Shown: piece by piece, positions 1 to 5,107 of the stretch
Numbering within the stretch: position 1 is the stretch's first letter
Layout of the letters: each line of letters starts with the position of its first letter
From: Muribaculaceae bacterium
GTDB lineage: Bacteria > Bacteroidota > Bacteroidia > Bacteroidales > Muribaculaceae
Assembly: GCA_009775535.1 (NCBI GenBank)
Contig: VSPW01000141.1
Location: forward strand, 1-5,107
Length of the DNA stretch: 5,107 nucleotides
Direction: 5' to 3'
Notes under the pieces: generated by a model
The model's database searches: none
Seen by the model: only the letters and a program-made list of their open reading frames with translations
Told to the model about the DNA's origin: nothing
Made by a program: the position numbers and the translations under genes

Positions 1-50
1 CGCCAATCGTGACTACGTTTAACGGGTTTATGAGATTTAATAAATTTTAA
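1..50 (+). CDS. possible C-terminal tail of a convergent gene (partial)
   Basis: The frame beginning at base 3 is open for 15 codons and ends in TAA at 48-50, reading PIVTTFNGFMRFNKF. The other two plus frames stop at 10-12 and 20-22. If real, this is the last part of a plus-strand gene that meets lgt tail to tail, with 6 bp between the two stop codons. Fifteen codons are too few to show coding potential or to name a product, and an open run of this length arises easily by chance. It is recorded because the bases left of the lgt stop are otherwise unexplained. No terminator hairpin is visible between the two genes. Confidence 0.25.
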   Translation, partial: PIVTTFNGFMRFNKF

Positions 51-56
51 TGTTGT

Positions 57-908
57 CTATCTATCGCTGCCTGTGTCGGCAAAACGGTTGGGATACCGCA
101 GCATAGTCCTGGGACGTGTGTAGGCGCGTGCCACAAAGAAGATTCCTGCAAGAATGAAAGGGATGCTCAACAGCTGGCCCATGTTAAGGGACATGGACGA
201 TTCCCATGCCACCTGGTCGTTCTTGACAAATTCGACAAGGAATCTAGACAGGAAGCAGCCGATGAAGAATACTCCAAGCAGGAGTCCCGGGCGCTCTTCA
301 GAGTTCTTTTTCCAGTACATCCACATCAGGAGCGCAAAAAGCGCGAAGTAGCATGTCGCCTCGTAGATCTGTGTGGGGTGGCATGCCTGGCCTTCGTACA
401 TGGCGTGCCATTGCGGGGAGTTGACAAACATGAATCCCCATGGCAGGTCTGTGGCATGTCCGAATATCTCGGAATTGAAAAGGTTGCCGAGGCGGATGAG
501 GCCTCCGACAAGGGCAATGGGCACTACCAGGCGGTCGAATGTCCATAGCGGGCTACGTTTTGTTGTGATTAGGGAGAAGAGTATCACCGCCAGTATCACG
601 CCGATAGTGCCTCCATGACTGGCAAGTCCACCTTCCCAGATGTATAGTATCTCTATAGGATTCTGGGAGTACTTTTCCCATTCGTAGAAAAACACGTGTC
701 CCAGGCGGGCGCCGATTATTGTGCCGCCCATAACCCATAGGAACAGTGAGCCCAACCATTTTTCGGGAGCTCCTTCGTGGCGGAACATGCGAGCTATGAT
801 GTTGTAGCCTATAATGAAACCGATGGCAAACATGAGGCCGTACCACCGGACTGTGACCGGTGATTCTATTATATTCGGGTCTGCGGCCCATGTGATGTAT
901 TGTAGCAT
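57..908 (-). CDS. lgt: Lgt, prolipoprotein diacylglyceryl transferase
   Basis: Lgt is the inner-membrane enzyme that moves diacylglyceryl from phosphatidylglycerol to the lipobox cysteine of prolipoproteins, the first step of lipoprotein maturation. The 283-residue protein has the usual family length (E. coli about 290) and is hydrophobic throughout with several membrane segments. Family landmarks run in order: VRWYGLMFAIGF at about 20-31, GARLGHVFFYEW at 66-77, GGLASHGG at 93-100 (H98 matches the conserved His of the HGG motif), the Lgt signature GGLIRLGNLFNSEIFG at 135-150 with R139, N142 and E147, and HPTQIYE at 177-183. The signature reads GLIRLGNLFN where E. coli has GRIGNFIN, a modest variation that keeps the Arg, Asn and Glu. 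The ATG at 906-908 is chosen because the conserved N-terminal region starts shortly after it and a promoter lies just upstream. The SPOR lipoprotein gene lies 82 bp upstream on the same strand, but lgt seems able to be transcribed on its own. Its identity is very secure. Confidence 0.97.
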   Translation of the reverse strand: MLQYITWAADPNIIESPVTVRWYGLMFAIGFIIGYNIIARMFRHEGAPEKWLGSLFLWVMGGTIIGARLGHVFFYEWEKYSQNPIEILYIWEGGLASHGGTIGVILAVILFSLITTKRSPLWTFDRLVVPIALVGGLIRLGNLFNSEIFGHATDLPWGFMFVNSPQWHAMYEGQACHPTQIYEATCYFALFALLMWMYWKKNSEERPGLLLGVFFIGCFLSRFLVEFVKNDQVAWESSMSLNMGQLLSIPFILAGIFFVARAYTRPRTMLRYPNRFADTGSDR

Positions 909-936
909 AAGGTGGTGTTATTGTTGTTAAGTCATG

Positions 937-967
937 CAAATGTAGCTAATTGCCATGAAACAGCAAA
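937..967 (-). promoter_or_regulatory. Bacteroidetes-type promoter for lgt
   Basis: On the minus strand TTTG (967-964) is followed after exactly 19 bp by TACATTTG (944-937). This fits the Bacteroides sigma-ABfr consensus of a -33 TTTG and a -7 TAnnTTTG separated by about 19-21 bp. The -7 element ends 28 bp before the lgt ATG, leaving a short leader of about 20 nt. It lies in the 82-bp gap between the SPOR lipoprotein stop and lgt, so lgt can be expressed separately from the two genes upstream. The match is by eye; no transcription start has been mapped. Confidence 0.7.
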
Positions 968-990
968 ATAATCTTTTTTACGTGCAGGCC

Positions 991-1515
991 CTATCTGGCC
1001 AATGAAGTCGGCTGCAGCACCCATGGCAGCGGTTCGCGTAGCATAAGGGTCTGGTCGTTGCGTACTTTCTGCAGGGCTGCTGCTGCATCCTGTGGGGTAT
1101 CTGCCGTGGCGGCTATCACATAGTAAAGCGGTTCGCGGGTCTGCACTATGAATGCGTCCGGGTAATTTCCTGAGCTGGCTAGGCGTGTGCGCATGGAGCG
1201 TGCGTTGAATATCTGCTTGAATTTCCCCACTACGATGCAATACCGCTTAAGGGTAATGCTTGTATTGCCATTGTCAGGTGTCACGGACACGTGTTCGGTC
1301 ACCAGCGGGAGCTGTACCCCGCCGTCAATGGCAATTACCGATGGTTTTGCCTCACGGCGTATGGCGTCGTAGACTGTCGAGTCGATACCTTCGTTCTTAC
1401 GTTCGACGGCGCGTTCATATGCCGCCTTGTAGTTGGCTTCCGTTGTCTTGCATGAGGTTGCGATTACGGCTATCGCCGCGAATGCCAGTATTGTCTTGCT
1501 GCCAGGTATTCTCAT
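991..1515 (-). CDS. SPOR-domain lipoprotein
   Basis: A small cell-envelope lipoprotein of 174 residues. The N-terminus MRIPGSKTILAF leads into a hydrophobic stretch ending in the lipobox-like IATSC, which makes C22 the probable lipidated residue after signal peptidase II cleavage. The C-terminal part, about residues 92-153, resembles a SPOR domain: YCIVVGKFK, then an Ala/Arg helix (NARSMRTRLASSG), then PLYYVIAATAD, then a second Ala-rich helix (PQDAAAALQKVR). SPOR domains bind glycan strands stripped of peptide stems and often act near the division site. No enzymatic domain is visible. The ATG at 1513-1515 is preferred because it begins a proper signal peptide 5 bp after the TGA of the upstream phosphoesterase. 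A TTG at 1522-1524, overlapping that stop, would add only three residues. The tight spacing implies co-transcription with the phosphoesterase. No strong Bacteroidetes surface-export signal (acidic run after the Cys) is seen, so a periplasm-facing location is more likely. The exact role is unknown. Confidence 0.85.
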   Translation of the reverse strand: MRIPGSKTILAFAAIAVIATSCKTTEANYKAAYERAVERKNEGIDSTVYDAIRREAKPSVIAIDGGVQLPLVTEHVSVTPDNGNTSITLKRYCIVVGKFKQIFNARSMRTRLASSGNYPDAFIVQTREPLYYVIAATADTPQDAAAALQKVRNDQTLMLREPLPWVLQPTSLAR

Positions 1516-1520
1516 AAGTG

Positions 1521-2024
1521 TCAAATCTTTATTTTTCCTAGTTGTACCACTTCAAGGTCGTGCATGTCGCTGCCATCTATTGCCAGGCGTATCAGGGTGC
1601 GTTCCTTCTGCCATCCGTGGACGCCTGCCGCCCCAGGATTTATGTGGAGGAGGTCCAGCTGCCTGTCAAACATGACGCGCAGTATATGGCTGTGGCCTGT
1701 CACCATAAGATTAACGCCAAGGCCGCGCAGATGTTGTATCACCCCTGGCGCATACCTGCCGGGGTAGCCGCCTATGTGGGTCATCCATACATTTACGTCC
1801 TCGATCCTGAACGACAGGGATTCGGGGCACATACGGGCCACCTCACCGTGGTCGATATTGCCGCGGACGGCACGGACCACAGGGGCTACACCCTCAAGGC
1901 GGCGTATGACATCTATGCACCCGATGTCGCCGGCATGCCATATCTCGTCGCAGTCTTTGAAATGGATGGCAAACCGGTCGTCCCAGCAAGAGTGGGTGTC
2001 AGAGAGTATTCCTATACGTTTCAT
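1521..2024 (-). CDS. YfcE/MJ0936-type metallophosphoesterase
   Basis: A 167-residue cytoplasmic calcineurin-like phosphoesterase of the compact YfcE/MJ0936 family. All metal-binding motifs of the fold are present in order: D9 and H11 in ILSDTH, GD at 32-33 in HAGDIG, GNID at 55-58 (the family usually has GNCD), H83 in MTHIGG, GHSH at 110-113, then NPGA at 129-132. Members hydrolyse phosphodiester or phosphomonoester bonds using two metal ions, but natural substrates are poorly known, so none is assigned. The length is close to full for the family (E. coli YfcE is about 184). The ATG at 2022-2024 is fixed by the first metal motif lying at residues 9-11, with no later start possible. It is the first gene of a short minus-strand operon with the SPOR lipoprotein and lies divergently from the polysaccharide export genes. 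No signal peptide or membrane segment is seen. Confidence 0.93.
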   Translation of the reverse strand: MKRIGILSDTHSCWDDRFAIHFKDCDEIWHAGDIGCIDVIRRLEGVAPVVRAVRGNIDHGEVARMCPESLSFRIEDVNVWMTHIGGYPGRYAPGVIQHLRGLGVNLMVTGHSHILRVMFDRQLDLLHINPGAAGVHGWQKERTLIRLAIDGSDMHDLEVVQLGKIKI

Positions 2025-2031
2025 TATGGTG

Positions 2032-2039
2032 CAAAGTTA
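2032..2039 (-). promoter_or_regulatory. -7 promoter element (TAACTTTG) next to the phosphoesterase start
   Basis: TAACTTTG on the minus strand matches the Bacteroidetes -7 consensus TAnnTTTG at every fixed position. It ends only 7 bp before the ATG of the phosphoesterase, so transcription would start almost at the start codon and give a leader of roughly 0-3 nt. No clear TTTG lies at the expected -33 spacing; the nearest weak match is TATG (2066-2063), 23 bp away. It would drive the phosphoesterase and the SPOR lipoprotein gene. Confidence 0.5.
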
Positions 2040-2187
2040 CGGTTTTGTTTTTATACTCATTGCATAAATGTGTGCCTACATTGCTGAAATAAAAGATGTT
2101 TCTTGTACTGACGGTTGTGTGTGGAGAAGTTTTTTATGATTTATTATAATATTATTGTGTAGAGAGACGTTATTAGTTTGATAAAAT

Positions 2188-2195
2188 TATACTTG
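2188..2195 (+). promoter_or_regulatory. weak candidate -7 element for the polysaccharide export genes
   Basis: TATACTTG matches the Bacteroidetes -7 consensus TAnnTTTG at five of six fixed positions and ends 10 bp before the ATG at 2206. No TTTG is found at the proper -33 distance. Two other near matches lie in the same spacer, TATTATTG at 2150-2157 and TTAGTTTG at 2173-2180, also without a good -33 box. The spacer must hold the promoter for the plus-strand genes, but which element is used cannot be told from sequence. The rest of 2025-2205 is AT-rich and has a 10-bp palindrome (ATAATATTAT, 2146-2155) that may be chance. I see no long inverted repeats of the kind that flank invertible capsule promoters. 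Confidence 0.25.
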
Positions 2196-2205
2196 TTAAC
2201 ATCGT

Positions 2206-3039
2206 ATGAACATCTTACCGGTTAAAAATGGGAGGAAGGTGGCCATATTGGCTGTCTGTTCCATATTGCTTGCATTGACTTCGTCATGTAGTAATAAGAC
2301 ATCTCCGCTTACATATTTCAAGGATATAAATGAGCTGCATAGTGAAGTGCGGCAGCAGGCTGTGCCGTTGCCTAAGCTGGCGCCGGATGATGAGCTGTTC
2401 ATCACTGTCACATCGCTTGAGCCTGCGGCTGCCGCCCCGTTCAACCTGGCCCAGACCAATCCCGGGCTTCGTGAGGAGCTTGACGAGTCGGCGGCTACCC
2501 CCAAACAGCAGACTTTTGTGGTGAATTCGCGCGGAGAGATAAATTTCCCGCAGCTGGGCCGTATACATGTGGCCGGTATGACCACCGAGCAGCTTTGCGA
2601 TATGCTGACGGAGCGGATATCACAGTCGGTGGAAGACCCGCTGGTCATTGTGGAGCTTGTGAATTTCAGGGTCAATGTGCTTGGCGAGGTGAAGAAACCG
2701 GGAGCGGTAAAGGTGATGCGCCAAAGGTACAGTGTGCTTGACGCTCTGGCTGATGCCGGCGACATGACAGAGTTCGGAGAACGCTCAAATGTGCTTCTGA
2801 TACGTGAGAACGGAGGGAAGCAGGAGCGTATAAGGCTTGACCTGAACTCATCGGAGGTGCTTACATCGCCATATTTCTACCTTCAGCCCAATGACTATAT
2901 ATATGTGGAGCCGAACAAGATTCGCCAGGACAATTCAAGGTATAACATGAACAACAGCTATAAGCTGACGGTGGTGTCGACCATAGTCAGTGCGGCCTCG
3001 GTCATCGCTTCGCTTATAATTGCCCTCACAGTAAAATAA
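2206..3039 (+). CDS. Wza-like polysaccharide export outer-membrane lipoprotein
   Basis: An outer-membrane polysaccharide export (OPX) protein of 277 residues, expected to form the exit channel for capsule or exopolysaccharide together with the Wzc-like protein encoded next. A signal peptide (K7, R10, K11, then a hydrophobic core at 12-25) ends in LTSSC, giving a lipidated C28. The polysaccharide export domain starts near KLAPDDELFITVTS (57-70), carries a family-typical internal stretch (FVVNSRGEINFPQLGRI, 104-120) and runs to DPLVIVELV (144-152). An SLBB-type domain begins with NVLGEVKKPGAVKV (157-170) and extends to about 240 with YLQPNDYIYVEP. The last ~22 residues (TVVSTIVSAASVIASLIIAL) form a hydrophobic helix before the terminal Lys. 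It is shorter than E. coli Wza (about 380), with one SLBB domain rather than more, as is common in Bacteroidetes. Start choice: the ATG at 2206 is the one that supplies the signal peptide. The stop is 18 bp before the kinase start, so the two genes are surely co-transcribed. Confidence 0.93.
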   Translation: MNILPVKNGRKVAILAVCSILLALTSSCSNKTSPLTYFKDINELHSEVRQQAVPLPKLAPDDELFITVTSLEPAAAAPFNLAQTNPGLREELDESAATPKQQTFVVNSRGEINFPQLGRIHVAGMTTEQLCDMLTERISQSVEDPLVIVELVNFRVNVLGEVKKPGAVKVMRQRYSVLDALADAGDMTEFGERSNVLLIRENGGKQERIRLDLNSSEVLTSPYFYLQPNDYIYVEPNKIRQDNSRYNMNNSYKLTVVSTIVSAASVIASLIIALTVK

Positions 3040-3057
3040 TTCCGATATTATCACATT

Positions 3058-5107
3058 ATGGAAAAAAGACATAACGATGTCATAGATTTCGGCGCTGTAT
3101 TGCGTGATTATCTCAAGCATTGGTATTGGTTCGTTATTTCAGTGGCCCTTTGCGGGCTTGTAGCCGTTGTATACATAAAGACCCATCCCACAAAATATTC
3201 TGTAGAGGCGAATGTGCTCATATCCACCGATGAGACCGGTGGACTACCTTCGTTCAGCGGCCTTTCCGACCTTTTCGGCGGGGATGCATCAGTCGATGAC
3301 GAGATTTTCCTCATAGAGTCGCATTCGGTGTTCAAGGAGGTGGCCAGGGATATGGGGCTTGAGCGCTACCACCGTGTGAAGGACGGGATGCTTGCGTCGC
3401 ACGTTGAGTATTTCAAGTATCCTGTCGATGTAATAGCCCCTGCTGGTATGGCGGATACGTTGTCGACAAGTATCGTGTTCAGGGTGAATGTCGACAAGGA
3501 TGGCCATGTGGCGGTAGAGGCGAAGGCGAAAAGGAAGACTTTGGCAGAGATAGAGGGCGCTTCGTTCCCTGTGACTGTGAAGACCATCTATGGTACATTT
3601 GTGGTGGACACCACGCAGTATTTCGTCCCAGGCAAGAAGTTAAGGACGGACATAACGTATTCAAGCTACGATGGTGCTGCCGAGGATATGGCCGAAGAGG
3701 TGTCTGCATCCATTGCCAGCCGAAAATCGAATGTAATAGCCCTGGGTATAAACACTCCGATCCCTGATTACGGCAAGGCGTTGCTCAATAATATCATAGC
3801 TAAGTATAATGAACGTGGTGTTGCCGACAAGAACATACAGGGGGAACAGACGTTGCGTTTCCTTGATTCGCGTATCGGGTTGCTTGCGCTGGACCTTGAC
3901 ACTGCCGAGACTGTCGTGCAGGACTACAAGGAGGCAAAGGGCATACTGGATGTGTCGACTGAGGCTGCCTATAACATGGGGGTGAAGTCGACAACGGCGA
4001 GGGAGCTTGTCGGCGCGCAGATGCAGCTTGAGATTCTGGGGTTGGCCAAGTCGTTTCTTTCCTCACCTGGGAATGAGTACAGCATGATCCCGTATATAAG
4101 CAATATGGAAGGCGTGGAAGATGCAATAACGGCGTATAATGAAACTGTGCTCAAGCTTATGCAGCTTCAGGCTAACGCAAAGGGAGAGAATGCAATGCTT
4201 CGCCAGTTGCGCCAGCAGATAGACGCCATGAGGAATAATATAATAACCACATTGTCGAAGGCATACGATAATCAGAATGTGATAGTGGGCGAGCTGCAGG
4301 CCCAGTTGGACAAGGCTGAGGCGAAGTTGAGCGGCATACCTGCACAGGAAAGGCAGTATGTGGCGCTGAAGCGCCAGCAGATAATGAAGCAGCAGCTGTA
4401 CATATATCTGCTTGAGAAGCGAGAGGAGACGGCTATCATGATTGCCAATTCTGTGGCGAAAGGTATAATTATCGACGAGGCGTTCACGCGCCAGAAGCCG
4501 GTGTCCATGTCGAAGTCGATGATACTGCTGGTAGCGGTGTTCATGGGCATGATGATACCGCCATGCCTGCTGTATGCACGCAGGCTGTTCCGGACAAAGT
4601 TCTCATCACGTGAGGAGCTTGAGCCGCTTACAGAGCTGCCTGTTATAGGTGAGGTATGTACGGACAAGAGTGGCGAGACACTTGTGGTGACACCATCGTC
4701 CACGACATCTACGGCTGAGTTGTTCCGCCTGATACGTGCCAACCTGCAATTTGTGCTTAACGGCAAGGACGACAAGGTGGTGCTGATGACGTCTACGTCA
4801 TCGGGAGAGGGAAAATCGTTCATATCCATCAACCTGGCTGCATCACTGGCCCTGCTCGGAAAGCGTGTGCTGCTTGTCGGGATGGATATACGCAATCCGC
4901 GTCTTGCAGAATATCTTGGCCTGCCCCCGTCTACAGGGCTTACGCAATACCTGGCGAACGGTTCGCTGAGCCTGGATGAGATTATACTTAAAGATCCGCT
5001 GAAGGCCAAGCTTGATATAATAGTGGCAGGCCCAGTGCCTCCTAACCCTTCGGAGCTTTTGCAGATACAGCGCCTGGACGATATGTTCGTACAGCTGCGC
5101 GTGATGT
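3058..5107 (+). CDS. Wzc-like chain-length regulator and tyrosine kinase (3' end outside window)
   Basis: An inner-membrane polysaccharide co-polymerase fused to a bacterial tyrosine (BY) kinase. It sets chain length and links synthesis to the OPX channel, with control by autophosphorylation. The frame is open without a stop for 683 codons and runs off the right edge; family members are about 750-820 residues. In order: a short cytoplasmic start (MEKRHNDVIDFGAVLRDYLK), TM1 at about 22-40, a Wzz-type periplasmic domain with long helical regions at about 260-440, the GNVR-like segment GIPAQERQYVALKRQQ (426-441), TM2 at about 488-506, the EX2RX2R oligomerisation motif E554-R557-R560, Walker A SGEGKS with K586 and S587, and Walker A' LLVGMDIRNP (605-614). 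In Walker A' the first Asp of the DxDxR consensus is Gly608 while D610 and R612 remain. Walker B and the C-terminal Tyr cluster would lie beyond the window, so catalytic completeness cannot be judged. The ATG at 3058 is the obvious start, placed 18 bp after the export gene. Confidence 0.95.
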   Translation, partial: MEKRHNDVIDFGAVLRDYLKHWYWFVISVALCGLVAVVYIKTHPTKYSVEANVLISTDETGGLPSFSGLSDLFGGDASVDDEIFLIESHSVFKEVARDMGLERYHRVKDGMLASHVEYFKYPVDVIAPAGMADTLSTSIVFRVNVDKDGHVAVEAKAKRKTLAEIEGASFPVTVKTIYGTFVVDTTQYFVPGKKLRTDITYSSYDGAAEDMAEEVSASIASRKSNVIALGINTPIPDYGKALLNNIIAKYNERGVADKNIQGEQTLRFLDSRIGLLALDLDTAETVVQDYKEAKGILDVSTEAAYNMGVKSTTARELVGAQMQLEILGLAKSFLSSPGNEYSMIPYISNMEGVEDAITAYNETVLKLMQLQANAKGENAMLRQLRQQIDAMRNNIITTLSKAYDNQNVIVGELQAQLDKAEAKLSGIPAQERQYVALKRQQIMKQQLYIYLLEKREETAIMIANSVAKGIIIDEAFTRQKPVSMSKSMILLVAVFMGMMIPPCLLYARRLFRTKFSSREELEPLTELPVIGEVCTDKSGETLVVTPSSTTSTAELFRLIRANLQFVLNGKDDKVVLMTSTSSGEGKSFISINLAASLALLGKRVLLVGMDIRNPRLAEYLGLPPSTGLTQYLANGSLSLDEIILKDPLKAKLDIIVAGPVPPNPSELLQIQRLDDMFVQLRVM

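Noticed and set aside
981..1004. Possible terminator hairpin (GGCC, 6-nt loop, GGCC) at the end of the SPOR lipoprotein gene
   Set aside because: The stem is only 4 bp and no T-run follows in the direction of transcription; an A-run follows instead.
1542..2087. Open frame of 181 codons on the plus strand opposite the phosphoesterase
   Set aside because: The minus-strand frame carries all the metallophosphoesterase motifs; the plus-strand translation has no family features.
2146..2155. Palindrome ATAATATTAT as an operator
   Set aside because: It sits in a very AT-rich spacer where such palindromes are common, and no second copy is visible. It is mentioned only within the spacer finding.
2196..2765. 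Open frame of 189 codons on the minus strand opposite the Wza-like gene
   Set aside because: It is a shadow of a well-supported gene, Ser/Thr-rich, with no motif and no promoter or start context.
2976..3992. Five GTCGAC hexamers within about 1 kb (2976, 3462, 3490, 3954, 3987)
   Set aside because: This is more than chance predicts, but four fall where a TCG serine codon follows a codon ending in G and precedes a threonine codon, and one is Val-Asp (GTC GAC). Codon preference explains the cluster without a site function.
4272..5009. Long open frame of 245 codons on the minus strand opposite the kinase gene
   Set aside because: It lies wholly inside the clear Wzc-like coding frame. Its translation is Ser-rich and low in complexity, as expected from the complement of the host gene's codon preferences, and shows no recognisable domain.

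Overview
The window looks like a chromosomal segment from a Bacteroidales bacterium. The exact family is not certain; the roughly even base composition and heavy use of ATA for isoleucine would fit Muribaculaceae or a relative. Three things point to Bacteroidales: promoter elements of the Bacteroidetes type (TTTG and TAnnTTTG), no clear Shine-Dalgarno sequences before the starts, and a Bacteroidetes-style Wza-like lipoprotein followed by a Wzc-like tyrosine kinase.

The left half (57-2024) is on the minus strand. Reading in the direction of transcription, it holds a YfcE-type metallophosphoesterase (2024-1521), a small SPOR-domain lipoprotein 5 bp downstream (1515-991), then lgt, the prolipoprotein diacylglyceryl transferase (908-57). 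lgt has its own well-formed promoter at 937-967. The phosphoesterase has a TAnnTTTG element only 7 bp before its ATG, implying a nearly leaderless mRNA. A 15-codon open stretch at the left edge (to 50, plus strand) may be the tail of a gene convergent with lgt.

A 181-bp AT-rich divergent spacer (2025-2205) separates these from the plus-strand right half. There, a Wza-like outer-membrane polysaccharide export lipoprotein (2206-3039) is followed after 18 bp by a Wzc-like chain-length regulator and BY-kinase (3058 to beyond 5107). The kinase is cut by the window edge after Walker A and A' and before Walker B and the C-terminal tyrosine cluster. This pair is normally the export module at the head of a capsule or exopolysaccharide locus, so glycosyltransferases, flippase and polymerase genes would be expected further right.

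Functionally the window is about the cell envelope. Lgt lipidates prolipoproteins, and two products here (the SPOR protein and the Wza-like protein) carry lipoboxes and would be its substrates. The Wza-like and Wzc-like proteins would form the trans-envelope export path. I found no RNA gene, mobile element, CRISPR array or convincing terminator, and no clearly new system. The points worth a second look are small: a Walker A' variant, candidate O-glycosylation sites, a near-leaderless start, and a hydrophobic C-terminal helix on the export protein.
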